A DNA stretch of 64,000 nucleotides from Lachnospiraceae bacterium (GCA_022794265.1 JAAWEK010000008.1:1-64000); one strand, 5' to 3'. Positions 35,902-45,536 are shown, counted from the stretch's first letter. Notes: a model not told the origin generated them from the letters alone. A program made the numbers and translations.

Positions 35902-36987
35902 ATGGATACACGCTCTTATGCCTGCCCCAACTGCGGGGCTTCGATGGAGTTTGACAGTGGACTGCAGAAAATGCATTGTTCCCATTGTGAAAACACCATG
36001 ACAGTTGATGAGATTGAGAATTATTATCGTGAACTGGACAGACAATATGATTATGAAAGCACACCAACAGAAGAAGATGATGTAGACGGTGCCTTTGAGG
36101 AAACTACAGAAACCGGAGACTTTAAGGTATACCGGTGCCAGGGATGTGGCGCAGAAATACTTACAGATGAACATACGGCAGCTACTTTTTGCAGCTTCTG
36201 CGGAAGACCGTCTATGATGGAAGACCGACTGACCGAACAGATGACACCTTCGGTTCTGATTCCGTTTAAGATAAAAAAAGAAGGAGCCACGGAGATGTAT
36301 ACGGCATGGTCAAAAAAAGGACTGCTGACGCCATCTGCATTAAAATCCCAGGCAACTATTGAAAAAATTACAGGTATCTATGTTCCGTTCTGGCTGTACG
36401 ATTACAATGCAGAGATTCAGGTATCTGCCAAGTGTACCAGAACCAGAAGCGAGACACGGGGAGAGTACCGGTATGTACATACGGATCACTTTATGGTGGA
36501 ACGCCATATTGAAACGGAGTATCTCAAGATTCCGGTAGATGCTTCTGAGAAAATGCCGGATGATGTTATGGATAAGCTGGAACCGTTTTCTTATAGTGAC
36601 CTGACCGGATTTGAAATGGCGTTTTTATCGGGTTATTATGCGGAAAAGTATAATTATGACAGAAATCAGATGGCACCCCGGGCGGAAAACCGGGTGAGAC
36701 AATATGTCTATCAGGCAGCCATGAATACTATAAGTGGTTATGGCAGCGTTACCGTGGTAAACCGCCATACAAAACTGGGACGGAGGCATGTAAAATATGC
36801 ATTGCTTCCGGTATGGATATTAAATTATAAATATAAAAATAAGGACTATATGTTTGCAATGAACGGACAGACCGGAAAAATCGTGGCGGACAGACCGATT
36901 TCAACCGGAAAAATGGCGGGCTGGTTCAGTGGAATTTTACTGGGTATATTTACGGTATTGCAATTGATAGGGAGGTTTCTGGTATGA
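35902..36987 (+). CDS. Double zinc-ribbon protein with C-terminal membrane helix
   Basis: A 361-residue protein with two zinc ribbons: CPNCGASMEFDSG ... CSHC at the N-terminus and CQGCG ... CSFCGRP at about 77-112. A long mixed alpha/beta middle follows (about 125-335) with repeated tyrosines and aromatic residues, then a C-terminal membrane helix (GWFSGILLGIFTVLQLIG). Related clostridial proteins are annotated only as TFIIB-type zinc-finger proteins. It overlaps the downstream TPM-domain gene by four bases, so the two probably act together at the membrane. The biochemical function is unknown. Confidence 0.82.
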   Translation: MDTRSYACPNCGASMEFDSGLQKMHCSHCENTMTVDEIENYYRELDRQYDYESTPTEEDDVDGAFEETTETGDFKVYRCQGCGAEILTDEHTAATFCSFCGRPSMMEDRLTEQMTPSVLIPFKIKKEGATEMYTAWSKKGLLTPSALKSQATIEKITGIYVPFWLYDYNAEIQVSAKCTRTRSETRGEYRYVHTDHFMVERHIETEYLKIPVDASEKMPDDVMDKLEPFSYSDLTGFEMAFLSGYYAEKYNYDRNQMAPRAENRVRQYVYQAAMNTISGYGSVTVVNRHTKLGRRHVKYALLPVWILNYKYKNKDYMFAMNGQTGKIVADRPISTGKMAGWFSGILLGIFTVLQLIGRFLV

Positions 36988-37835
36988 TGGAAAAAATGAA
37001 GAAATCCCTGTTGCTGGTGATTTTGGGAATCTGTTTCTGTACAATGTGCGGATTTGATGATAATGAGAAAAAAGTATACGATAATGCGGATTTATTAGAG
37101 GAATATCAGGAACAGGAATTAGAGCAGGATTGTATTCGTCTGGGAGAAAAATACAAAACAGAAATAATTATTTTGACAATAGATGATGCAGGATACAGAA
37201 CCAGTGAACAGTATGCGGAAAGTTTTGTGATACAGAATGATATTGGGTATGAAGAAAACCGCAGGGATAAGTCCTGTATTTTGTATCTTATTGATATGGA
37301 TAACCGGGAGGTTTATATGTATCTGGGAGGCGTGACCCAGTTTTATTTAGACAGTAAATGGGATGGCATTACCGATACTTCCGTATCTTATCTGAGCGAA
37401 GGTGATTATTATGAGGCATGTACCAGGTTTCTTTCAGATACGGATTACTATATAGGTAAAAAGTATGAACAGTTTGAAAAAAAATACCGCAGCAAATGGG
37501 ATGATTTTTATGGGAATTATGATGAGTTCGAAAAGGAATATATACAGGAGCCTTTTTGGGCGTTTCTGAAAAATCCATTGTGGTGTCTGCTGATTGGGGC
37601 AGGAATATCTGCGATTTCCGTTTCCATAATGACATATTCCAATAAATCAAAGATGACGGCAAACGGAAATACTTATATGGATAAAAATACATTTCGGTTT
37701 CACCGGAAGTCTGATCACTTTATAAGAACCACAACAACGAGACACAAAATTTCGTCAAATAGTTCCAGCGGCCGTTCTGGCAGTCGTTCCGGCGGAGGCG
37801 GTCGGAGCCATGGAGGCGGAGGAAAAAAATTTTAA
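36984..37835 (+). CDS. TPM-domain membrane protein with glycine/serine-rich tail
   Basis: A 283-residue protein with an N-terminal signal-like segment (about 5-24, ending near CTMCG, a possible lipobox-like site), a TPM domain (about 30-160, VYDNADLLEEYQEQELEQ and the YLIDMDNREVYMYLGG strand region), a membrane helix (about 198-218) and a basic tail ending in GRSGSRSGGGGRSHGGGG. The Gly-rich end is typical of TPM proteins such as YgcG. TPM domains have been linked to photosystem repair and phosphatase activity; no role can be assigned here. A GGGAGG site precedes the start inside the upstream gene. Confidence 0.83.
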   Translation: MMEKMKKSLLLVILGICFCTMCGFDDNEKKVYDNADLLEEYQEQELEQDCIRLGEKYKTEIIILTIDDAGYRTSEQYAESFVIQNDIGYEENRRDKSCILYLIDMDNREVYMYLGGVTQFYLDSKWDGITDTSVSYLSEGDYYEACTRFLSDTDYYIGKKYEQFEKKYRSKWDDFYGNYDEFEKEYIQEPFWAFLKNPLWCLLIGAGISAISVSIMTYSNKSKMTANGNTYMDKNTFRFHRKSDHFIRTTTTRHKISSNSSSGRSGSRSGGGGRSHGGGGKKF

Positions 37836-37848
37836 ATATAAGAACAAC

Positions 37849-37881
37849 AAAAAAAGAAGTATTGCGGATACTTCTTTTTTT
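37849..37881. terminator. Terminator after TPM gene
   Basis: Stem AAAAAAAGAAGTAT / ATACTTCTTTTTTT with a five-base loop, able to act in both directions. The remaining bases to 38103 are AT-rich and show nothing else I can name. Confidence 0.85.
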
Positions 37882-38103
37882 GCAATTCGGAATATATAAA
37901 ACAAAAAGGGGAGTATGAAAAAATGTAAAAAGAAAATTGTATTTGTCATCTACATATGTTATTATAGAGTAAAATCATTAATAAATAATATTCAGAATGT
38001 AAAAGTAAAATTAATATATTGTGAATAATATATGAATGGAACGGCTACAAATGGATGATTTTTTATTGACTAAACAAGAGAAAAATAACAGGGAGGTATT
38101 TTA

Positions 38104-38700
38104 ATGAAAAAATTAAAAAAGGCTTTAGATAATGCTATCTTAGATATGTTTATAATTTGTATAACGGTATTTGTTTTTTATGCTATAATATGTACGATAG
38201 AAAGAGGAAGACACTATAGGTGGCATGAATACGATGACATCAGACTTTACAAAATATATTTGCAAAATGTACTGGATACTTATGTGGCGGATGAGAGATA
38301 TTCGGCAATAGCGGATACTGATGAAAAAATGAAAGCATATAAAAGCATTGATGAGATTATAGCAACAGAACTTGCTTTTTATAATGAGACAGAAGGTTTA
38401 ATGGATAAAGAACCATATAATTATTGTTTGGAAAAAATTTTTGAAGGCCGTAAAGAATATGGGAAAAATCCCTATGAACGACTTCCAAGTGAACAACGAT
38501 TTTGCTTTGAAGAAGAGGTGGTAAGAATATTCGAGGGTTATATTGAGCCAAAGGGAAACGGAAGGTACTTATCAGAGTCAAGAAGTAAGGAATTTAAAGG
38601 ATGCCCCATTTGGATTTGGATACAGGGTAGTTATGAAGAGGGATATACGGTGATGGTATTACCGTATAAGACAGACCCGTTTTCGGAAGTCCGGCAGTAG
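38104..38700 (+). CDS. Small membrane-anchored protein of unknown function
   Basis: A 198-residue protein I do not recognise. A basic N-terminus (MKKLKKALDNA) leads into one membrane helix (about 15-36) and a charged, tyrosine-rich domain of about 160 residues with the sequence CPIWIWIQGSYEEGYTVMVL near its end. The gene is more AT-rich than its neighbours and stands alone. GGGAGG lies before the ATG, which supports it as a real gene. The domain beyond the helix probably faces outward given the positive charges before the helix. Confidence 0.7.
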   Translation: MKKLKKALDNAILDMFIICITVFVFYAIICTIERGRHYRWHEYDDIRLYKIYLQNVLDTYVADERYSAIADTDEKMKAYKSIDEIIATELAFYNETEGLMDKEPYNYCLEKIFEGRKEYGKNPYERLPSEQRFCFEEEVVRIFEGYIEPKGNGRYLSESRSKEFKGCPIWIWIQGSYEEGYTVMVLPYKTDPFSEVRQ

Positions 38701-38764
38701 TATATAATTTGAATAAAAAAGAAAGGTAAATGTGTTGATTTACACAAAAAATGGTGAAAGAAGA

Positions 38765-39289
38765 ATGGAATCAAAGAATCCAATTGTAACATTTGAATTA
38801 GAAAACGGAAAAGTAATGAAAGCTGAACTGTATCCGGAGATTGCACCCAATACAGTCAGAAATTTTATCAGTCTTGTCAGTAAGGGATTTTATGACGGAC
38901 TGATATTTCACCGGGTAATCCGGGGATTTATGATTCAGGGCGGCTGTCCGGAGGGAACCGGAACGGGAGGTCCGGGATATGGAATAAAAGGAGAATTTAC
39001 CCGGAACGGTTTTGAAAATCAGTTGAAACATACGCCGGGAGTGTTATCCATGGCACGGGCACAGAATCCTGATTCTGCGGGTTCCCAGTTTTTTATCATG
39101 CATGAAACATCTCCGCATTTGGACGGTGAATATGCTGCGTTTGGAAAGCTGACGGAAGGAATGGATGTAGTGGATGAGATTGCGAATCTGCCAACCGATT
39201 ATATGGACCGGCCTTTTGAAGAGGTTGTTATGAAAAAAGTAACCGTAGAAACATTTGGTGTCGCATATGAGGGGCCGGAAACATGCTAA
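38765..39289 (+). CDS. Cyclophilin-type peptidyl-prolyl cis-trans isomerase
   Basis: A 174-residue cytoplasmic cyclophilin that speeds proline isomerisation. Typical motifs: LYPEIAPNTVRNFI, GLIFHRVIRGFMIQGG (catalytic Arg in FHRV), GGPGY, LSMARAQNPDSAGSQFFI and AAFGKLTEGMDVVD. The ATG at 38765 fits the start of the domain, but its ribosome site is weak; a GTG at 38732 follows AAAGG and would add 11 residues, so the start is uncertain. The gene overlaps the next phosphatase gene by seven bases. Confidence 0.92.
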   Translation: MESKNPIVTFELENGKVMKAELYPEIAPNTVRNFISLVSKGFYDGLIFHRVIRGFMIQGGCPEGTGTGGPGYGIKGEFTRNGFENQLKHTPGVLSMARAQNPDSAGSQFFIMHETSPHLDGEYAAFGKLTEGMDVVDEIANLPTDYMDRPFEEVVMKKVTVETFGVAYEGPETC

Positions 39290-39963
39290 AGGCAGTAATA
39301 TTTGATATGGACGGCGTGCTGATTGATAGTGAACCGGTGCATATGGAAGCAGACCGAAAATTGATGAAAGAACTGGGACTATCTTTTGATAAAAACTATT
39401 ATGCCCAGTTTGTAGGTTCAACGGCAGATTATATGTGGGATAAGATGATAAAGGATTTTTCTTTGTCACAGACACCAGCCCAGCTTATGGCTATGTCAGA
39501 TAAATATATCAAAGAGATAAACGGAGCCGGCGGCTATCCGCCGGTGCCGGGAGCGGCAGAACTGGTAAAACGGTTGTCCGGCGAGGGTATTCTTCTTGCA
39601 GTGGCTTCGTCTTCCAGTATGAGCCGGATCCGGTCGGTATTGGATAATATGGAAATTCAATCCAGATTTGACGGAATCGTCAGCGGCACAGAGGTGAAAC
39701 ATCCGAAGCCGGCGCCCGATACATTTTTAAAGGCAGCGGAACTGCTTCAGGTGTCTCCTTCAGAATGTCTGGTTATAGAAGATTCCTGGAACGGTATGAA
39801 AGCCGCAAAAGCGGCGGGAATGGTATGTCTGGGTTATGAAAATCCAGATTTAGGTATAAACAGACAAAATATGGAGTATGCGGATTACATTGTGCAGGGA
39901 TTTGAGGATGTGGATTTAAAGTTTCTGGAAATGGTGTATTCCCATGCCATGGGCGAACCATGA
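39283..39963 (+). CDS. HAD hydrolase of the beta-phosphoglucomutase type
   Basis: A 226-residue HAD protein with motif I FDMDGVLIDSEP, motif II VASSSS, the lysine motif HPKPAPDTFL and motif IV VIEDSWNGMKAAKAAGM. The cap domain between about 15 and 90 places it in subfamily I, where beta-phosphoglucomutases and several sugar-phosphate phosphatases belong. It overlaps the cyclophilin gene and is followed within six bases by an acetyltransferase gene, so the three are probably one transcript. The exact substrate is not readable. Confidence 0.9.
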   Translation: MLKAVIFDMDGVLIDSEPVHMEADRKLMKELGLSFDKNYYAQFVGSTADYMWDKMIKDFSLSQTPAQLMAMSDKYIKEINGAGGYPPVPGAAELVKRLSGEGILLAVASSSSMSRIRSVLDNMEIQSRFDGIVSGTEVKHPKPAPDTFLKAAELLQVSPSECLVIEDSWNGMKAAKAAGMVCLGYENPDLGINRQNMEYADYIVQGFEDVDLKFLEMVYSHAMGEP

Positions 39964-39969
39964 AGAGTA

Positions 39970-40458
39970 TTGGATACGGAACGTCTCTATGCCAGGGAAA
40001 TAACAACGGAAGATTTAGACGCTCTGTATGAGATTTATTCTTATCCGGAAATTACCAGATATATGGAAAATCTGTATGAAGACAGAGAAAAAGAAGAAGA
40101 ATTTACCAGAAATTATATCAAATGTATGTATCAGTTTTACGGATACGGAATCTGGGTAGTCTGTTTAAAAGAAAATGACAGGATTATTGGGCGGGCAGGA
40201 ATATCAAACAGGACCATAGACGGTGAATTGTCTTTGGAAATTGGATATCTGATTGATGTCAGATATCAGAACCAGGGATATGCTTCGGAAATCGTTGATG
40301 AAATCCTGCGCTTTGCCAAAGAAAGGCTGTATATTGATGAAATACGCTGCGCAGTTACTCATGAGAATTGGGTGTCGGTTCATCTGGCAGAAAAATTCGG
40401 GTTTGAGTATGAATTTGAAACCGGGGAATTCATATTTTACAAAAAGAAATTAGGATAA
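39970..40458 (+). CDS. GNAT family N-acetyltransferase (RimJ/RimL-like)
   Basis: A 162-residue acetyltransferase of the ribosomal-protein type. Visible features are the N-terminal LYAREITTEDLDALYEIYS, IIGRAGIS, the beta4 strand LEIGYLIDVRYQNQGYASE with the acetyl-CoA loop, and C-terminal NWVSVHLAEKFGF. The start is TTG at 39970, six bases after the previous stop; no in-frame ATG fits the domain. Targets could be a protein N-terminus, an antibiotic or a small amine. Confidence 0.88.
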   Translation: MDTERLYAREITTEDLDALYEIYSYPEITRYMENLYEDREKEEEFTRNYIKCMYQFYGYGIWVVCLKENDRIIGRAGISNRTIDGELSLEIGYLIDVRYQNQGYASEIVDEILRFAKERLYIDEIRCAVTHENWVSVHLAEKFGFEYEFETGEFIFYKKKLG

Positions 40459-40461
40459 AAA

Positions 40462-40498
40462 GAAAGCTCAAACCTTCAAAGTTAGAGCTTCCTTTTTT
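40462..40498 (+). terminator. Terminator after acetyltransferase gene
   Basis: Stem GAAAGCTCAAAC / GTTAGAGCTTC with a short loop, followed by six T. Confidence 0.75.
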
Positions 40499-40517
40499 AT
40501 ATGTATAATGTGAGGGA

Positions 40518-40558
40518 AAGTAAAAAACGAGGAGATTCCATCAGGAACATCCTCGTTT
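40518..40558 (-). terminator. Terminator of the AI-2E-type permease gene
   Basis: Stem AAACGAGGA / TCCTCGTTT with a 16-base loop. Read on the minus strand it is followed by TTTTTTAC, as expected for a transcript coming from 40591. Confidence 0.75.
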
Positions 40559-40590
40559 CTATTTATATTATACTTTGAAATTACAATTTG

Positions 40591-41916
40591 TCAATCTTTT
40601 TTTCGTGGTTTCATCCGGTTGATAAGTTTAAACAAAAAATGATTATTTCGGGCTTCCTTTTTTTGCCGGCGCTGTTCTTCCAATGCAATACGCTTTTCAT
40701 GCATGTGCATTTCATTTTCTTCCATAATGGCGGCATAATAAACATCAAAGTCGGTGTAGTGTTTGTCAAACCAGAATCCGATAATGGTTTTCAGAGATGC
40801 GGCAATTGGAACGGCAATCAGCATTCCCAACAGTCCGGCATAATCCCCGCCAATCAGTATGGCAATGATTACAAATGCGGAAGGCAGTCCTACGATATTT
40901 CCCACGATTCGGGGGCATATTACATTGGCATCTAACTGCTGAACCACCTGCATACCGATAACAGCCCAGATACAGGTGAAAATATCGCCTCCAAGAAGAG
41001 CTACAATACCGGCAAGGATAGTACCCACCAACGGACCGATGTAAGGAACCAGATTACAGATACCTGTTATAATACCGATGACAATGGCATAATCCACATC
41101 AATCAGAAAGAGAACGATGGTGGATAATACGGCTACGATAAACGCTTCAATCAACTGACCACGGATATATGCGGAAAATGTTTCGTTTATAATCTGAAGG
41201 GCTTTTCGGAGAGCCTTTCCGGGTCTGGATTTTCGAAAGATAACATAATATATTTTATTTAAGAATTTTAAGAAATATTCATAACTGAAAATAAAATAAA
41301 TGCTCAATATAATTGAAATAACAATATTGAACAGGTCTCCGCCTAAAGAAATCACAGAACCGAATAAAAAGGAAACGATATTGGAAATCAGGTCTGACAA
41401 TACTGCGGCTATTTCTCCCAGTTTCGGACTTATGATATCCGCAAAAGGCAGGTTAAGTTTTGTAAGCTGATGCTGCAGAGATTCAGCGGAAATGGTTTCA
41501 TCCTTAAAATAGGTGGAAATCGTATTATATATATTATTAATGGTAGTATTTTTTGAAAGCTGGCCGCCAATCATATAATAGATTCCGATTAATGTTGCAA
41601 TAATAATAGTGAATACGGTGATATATGAAATAATCAATCCGATGGCGCGGCAGATACTCCGGTTTTTAATGGTAAAATACTTTCTGCTGAGAAGAAAATT
41701 CTCAATGGCACGGGTGGGAATCAATAGCAGATAAGTGATTACAAAAGCAATAATCACTGGTGACAGAATCTCCAGCACCATATACAGGAAATCTATAACT
41801 ATCAGTATAAAGCCGGGAATCCGCCCCACCAGATTACAGGCAATGAATAGGGCAAAAATCGTACAAAAGGCAACAATTCCGATTTTTATGTATTTATCAT
41901 CTTTATCAAATTTCAT
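40591..41916 (-). CDS. AI-2E family (YdiK/PerM-like) membrane permease
   Basis: A 441-residue membrane protein with about eight helices of the AI-2E transporter family. Two helices at each end flank a central part, with the conserved stretch GICNLVPYIGPLVGTILAGIVAL and the C-terminal IGGDYAGLLGMLIAVPIAA. The C-terminal tail is basic and cytoplasmic. Family members move small molecules or ions; export of the quorum signal AI-2 was shown for only one member. The ATG at 41916 has GAGG upstream; an in-frame ATG 69 bases earlier has no support. Confidence 0.9.
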   Translation of the reverse strand: MKFDKDDKYIKIGIVAFCTIFALFIACNLVGRIPGFILIVIDFLYMVLEILSPVIIAFVITYLLLIPTRAIENFLLSRKYFTIKNRSICRAIGLIISYITVFTIIIATLIGIYYMIGGQLSKNTTINNIYNTISTYFKDETISAESLQHQLTKLNLPFADIISPKLGEIAAVLSDLISNIVSFLFGSVISLGGDLFNIVISIILSIYFIFSYEYFLKFLNKIYYVIFRKSRPGKALRKALQIINETFSAYIRGQLIEAFIVAVLSTIVLFLIDVDYAIVIGIITGICNLVPYIGPLVGTILAGIVALLGGDIFTCIWAVIGMQVVQQLDANVICPRIVGNIVGLPSAFVIIAILIGGDYAGLLGMLIAVPIAASLKTIIGFWFDKHYTDFDVYYAAIMEENEMHMHEKRIALEEQRRQKKEARNNHFLFKLINRMKPRKKD

Positions 41917-42041
41917 GGAAACCTCGTTTCTTTGCACAGAGAAAAGTGCAGAATAAAAAATAAATGGTATGGAATATTTTATCATAAGTAGAAAAAATTT
42001 AAAAGATGGAAAATTATTTATCCCTGCATTGCAAAAACCCC

Positions 42042-42070
42042 TTGATTTTTACCAAAAGTAAGTATACAAT
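42042..42070 (+). promoter_or_regulatory. Promoter of peptide-type ABC operon
   Basis: TTGATT (42042-42047) and TACAAT (42065-42070), spacer 17. A leader of about 120 bases follows with no hairpin I can name. Confidence 0.6.
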
Positions 42071-42195
42071 GTAACCGTCTTTTTAAAGACCCAATAATTT
42101 TCAATCAAGGAAATATTCACCAGTGAATCATTTATCATTTCAATGGTATTTTGATTTTTTTAAAATGAATATTTCGGAAAGCAGGATTAGATAAT

Positions 42196-43704
42196 ATGAA
42201 AAAGAAGACTTTGCTGGCAGTTTTAATGCTGGCTGTGAGTATCGGGCTGTTTGGATGCGCAGGCGGCAGTAAAGACGGCTCTTCCTCAGAAAAAAACAAT
42301 TCTATCGTTGTGGGAATACAGAATGATTTGGATAGTCTGGATCCCCATCTGGCAGAGACGGCAGGAACCAGAGAAGTTATGTATAATGTATTTGAAGGTC
42401 TGGTCAAGCCGGATAAAGAAGGAAATCTGGTTTCAGCAGTGGCAAGTGATTATAAAGTTTCAGAAGACGGAACAGTATATACGTTTACCATAAGAGAAAA
42501 CGTGAAATTTCATAACGGGGATGTAGTAACTGCGGAAGATGTAAAATATTCCATCGAAAGAAATGCCGGTATGCTGGACCAGCAGTTACTGATCAGCGCA
42601 TTTGCCAAGATAAAGAGTGTAAATATACTTGATGATTCTACTGTTGAAGTAGTGCTGTCGGAAGCGGATACAGAATTTATTGGATATATGACCGTTGCCA
42701 TCATTCCGAAGGATTATAACGGACAGGCCTCGGCTCCGGTGGGGACCGGACCGTTTCGGTTTGTATCCTATACTCCTCAACAAAGTATTAAGATGGAAAA
42801 GTTCGGGGATTACTGGCAGGAAAACGTACCAGTGCTGGATAAAGTGGAGTTTCGGATTGTACAGAATACGGATTCCGTAATTCTGGATATGAAGGCGGGC
42901 TCCATTGACGTATATCCATATCTGACCGACAGTCAGGCGGCGGAACTGGAAGGTACTTTTAATATAGAGGCAGGCAATTCTAATCTGGCGCAGGCACTGT
43001 ATCTGAACAATTCCCATGAAATACTGGGTAATAAACTGGTACGTCAGGCACTCTGCTATGCCATCGACAGAGATGAAATAATGTCTATCGTAGCAGGTGG
43101 GAAGGGAACGAAGTCAGGCAGCGCCTTATATTCGGGATTTGGAAGATATTATAAGGATTTATCAGATAAATATACTTATGATGTGGAAAAAGCGAAGGCT
43201 TTATTAGCAGAGGCCGGCTATGCAGACGGGTTTTCTTTTACCATAAAGATACCATCAAATTATCAGTTTCATGTGAGTACCGGAGAAGTAATTGTTGAGC
43301 AGTTGAAAAAAATAGGGGTAACAGCCGGCATTGAACTGATAGACTGGACTACCTGGCTGGAGGATGTCTATACCAACCGGAAATTTGAAGCTACTGTTAT
43401 CGGTATAGATGCAAAGCTGGCGCCGTCAGATATGATGCTACGCTATCAGTCGGATTTCAGTAAGAATTTTTGCAATTATAACAATAAAGAATATGATGAA
43501 ACTCTGGCGCTGGCCATGGGAACCACCGATGAAAATGAAAAGGCGCAGTATTATCATAAACTTCAGGAACTATTGGCGGAGGATGCGGCAGCGGTTTATA
43601 TTATGGACCCGCCGACACTGGTTGCGGTGAATAAAAAGCTGACGGGATTTACATTCTATCCGATTTTTGTACAGGATATGTCAACCCTTCGTTTTCAGCA
43701 ATAA
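42196..43704 (+). CDS. Peptide/nickel-type ABC transporter substrate-binding lipoprotein
   Basis: A 502-residue SBP family 5 protein with a lipoprotein signal (lipobox LFGC, Cys21). The conserved opening IQNDLDSLDPHLAETAGTREVMYNVFEGL and the motifs YTFTIRENVKFHNGD and GTGPFRF identify the family. It captures peptides, opines, nickel chelates or sugars outside the cell and hands them to the two permeases downstream. The context (permease, permease, fused ATPases) is a complete importer. Substrate cannot be told from the sequence. Confidence 0.92.
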   Translation: MKKKTLLAVLMLAVSIGLFGCAGGSKDGSSSEKNNSIVVGIQNDLDSLDPHLAETAGTREVMYNVFEGLVKPDKEGNLVSAVASDYKVSEDGTVYTFTIRENVKFHNGDVVTAEDVKYSIERNAGMLDQQLLISAFAKIKSVNILDDSTVEVVLSEADTEFIGYMTVAIIPKDYNGQASAPVGTGPFRFVSYTPQQSIKMEKFGDYWQENVPVLDKVEFRIVQNTDSVILDMKAGSIDVYPYLTDSQAAELEGTFNIEAGNSNLAQALYLNNSHEILGNKLVRQALCYAIDRDEIMSIVAGGKGTKSGSALYSGFGRYYKDLSDKYTYDVEKAKALLAEAGYADGFSFTIKIPSNYQFHVSTGEVIVEQLKKIGVTAGIELIDWTTWLEDVYTNRKFEATVIGIDAKLAPSDMMLRYQSDFSKNFCNYNNKEYDETLALAMGTTDENEKAQYYHKLQELLAEDAAAVYIMDPPTLVAVNKKLTGFTFYPIFVQDMSTLRFQQ

Positions 43705-43725
43705 CTTCAGATATCAGGAGGCAGT

Positions 43726-44682
43726 ATGGGCGCAGGAAAGAAATTTTTTCTTAAGAAGGTAATCGCATTGATTGGAACACTTCTTCTTGTGTCCGTCATT
43801 GCCTTCTTTTTATTTCAGATTGTGCCGGGAGACCCGGTTACATCTATGCTGGGAACCGAATATACTCCGGAACGGGCGGAGCAGCTTCGGGAGGAAATGG
43901 GTCTGAAGGACCCGGTAATCCTCCGGTATGTTCACTGGCTGACAGATTTTGTCCAGGGAGATTTCGGAACCTCTTATAAATATAAAATACCAGTTTCAAA
44001 ATTAATTGGGGAAAAACTTCCTGTTACTGTATCACTGGCAGTGATGTCGCTGCTTATGATTGTGGTATCTTCTGTGCCTCTGGCTATATTTATGTCAAGA
44101 TTTGGAAAGCGTAAAATTTCCCGCTTTTTTGATATTCTGAATCAGTCCGTGATGGCGGTTCCATCATTTTTTCTCGGAATCCTGATCATTATTCTGTTCG
44201 GTCTGGTGTTAAAATGGTTTACTCCGGGAGGGTATATCGATTACCGGCAGGATATTACGGGCTTTTTGGGATATCTCTGGCCGGCGGCGCTGGCTGTGGC
44301 CATACCAAAAACGGCTATGCTGGTGAAATTTTTAAAACAATCAATTCTCAGGGAAATGGATTCGGATTATGTCCGGACTGCATACAGCAAAGGTGCAGGG
44401 CAATCAAGAGTCCTGTTCGGTCATGTGCTTCGGAATGCTTTGATGCCTGCCCTTACTCTGCTGGGAATGATAATTGCTGAGATTATGGCAGGCAGTATAG
44501 TTGTGGAGCAGGTATTTAATCTGCCGGGACTGGGAGTGATTCTTGTCAGTTCTGTTGCAAACCGGGATTTTCCGGTGGTGCAGGCAATTGTAATATATAT
44601 TGCACTGATTGTAATTGTAACTAATTGTATTGTAGATATTTTATATCATGTGACAGACCCCCGGGTAAATTACGAAAAATAA
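43726..44682 (+). CDS. DppB-type ABC transporter permease
   Basis: A 318-residue permease with six membrane helices; first helix at about 10-32, then the extracytoplasmic family stretch VPGDPVTSMLG and the binding-protein-dependent EAA-type loop near residues 220-245 (SDYVRTAYSKGAGQSRVLFGH). DppB/OppB members form one half of the channel of peptide-type importers. AGGAGG precedes the ATG 22 bases after the binding-protein gene. The stop overlaps the next start by one base. Confidence 0.93.
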   Translation: MGAGKKFFLKKVIALIGTLLLVSVIAFFLFQIVPGDPVTSMLGTEYTPERAEQLREEMGLKDPVILRYVHWLTDFVQGDFGTSYKYKIPVSKLIGEKLPVTVSLAVMSLLMIVVSSVPLAIFMSRFGKRKISRFFDILNQSVMAVPSFFLGILIIILFGLVLKWFTPGGYIDYRQDITGFLGYLWPAALAVAIPKTAMLVKFLKQSILREMDSDYVRTAYSKGAGQSRVLFGHVLRNALMPALTLLGMIIAEIMAGSIVVEQVFNLPGLGVILVSSVANRDFPVVQAIVIYIALIVIVTNCIVDILYHVTDPRVNYEK

Positions 44683-45536
44683 TGGTGAGTACGGAAATGA
44701 ATCAGAAAAACAATTCAAAACAGAAAGCGTGGGGACACGGTAAAAAACATATGAATTTCAGTCTGAAACTGGGAATCATCATAATGGTAATTCTGGTTTT
44801 TCTTGTGCTGCTCAGTTTTTTCTGGCTGCCTTATGATGCCAACGGCATGAATGGAGCCGAAAAATTTGCGGCGCCGTCATGGAAGCATATAATGGGAACC
44901 GATAATTATGGAAGGGATATTTTCAGCCGGGTATGCGAAGGACTGCGGGTAACTTTTATTGTAGCATTTTCTACGGTTTTAATCGGACTGGCTGCTGGTA
45001 TTATGCTGGGAGCATTTACCGGATTTTTTGGTGGAACAGCCGATGAAATATTGATGCGGCTTAACGATGCACTGGCTTCCTTTCCGAGCATTTTACTTGC
45101 TTTAATTTTTGTCAGCATTGTGGGTTCGGGAAAATATAAGATAATCCTTTCTCTGGGAATCATTTTTATTCCAAGCTTTGCCCGTATTGTCCGAAGTGAA
45201 TTTATCAGACTGAAGCATATGGACTATGTCAAAAGCGCAAGACTTATGGGAGCCGGGACACTGCGGGTTATGTTTATCCATATGCTCCCCAATGCTGTTC
45301 CGACGCTGATAACTTCGGCAGCCATCGGGTTTAACAATGCAGTGCTGGCGGAATCCAGCATGAGTTTTCTGGGAATTGGTGTACAGCCGCCGGATGCCAG
45401 TCTGGGAAGGATGCTATCAGAAGCGAAGGGATATATTTTTTCTTCACCCTGGGGCAGTATTTTTCCGGGAATCATGATTATACTGTTGATACTGGGATTT
45501 GTGCTGATTGGAGAGGGGGTTGGCGAACATGCTTAA
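44682..45536 (+). CDS. DppC-type ABC transporter permease
   Basis: A 284-residue partner permease with the OppC family N-terminal helix, the family sequence HIMGTDNYGRDIFSRV and the EAA loop region LKHMDYVKSARLMGAGTLRV. It pairs with the upstream DppB-type protein. Start choice is uncertain: ATG at 44682 overlaps the previous stop (TAATG), while ATG at 44697 has GGTGAG at a suitable distance. The last eight bases overlap the ATPase gene. Confidence 0.92.
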   Translation: MVSTEMNQKNNSKQKAWGHGKKHMNFSLKLGIIIMVILVFLVLLSFFWLPYDANGMNGAEKFAAPSWKHIMGTDNYGRDIFSRVCEGLRVTFIVAFSTVLIGLAAGIMLGAFTGFFGGTADEILMRLNDALASFPSILLALIFVSIVGSGKYKIILSLGIIFIPSFARIVRSEFIRLKHMDYVKSARLMGAGTLRVMFIHMLPNAVPTLITSAAIGFNNAVLAESSMSFLGIGVQPPDASLGRMLSEAKGYIFSSPWGSIFPGIMIILLILGFVLIGEGVGEHA

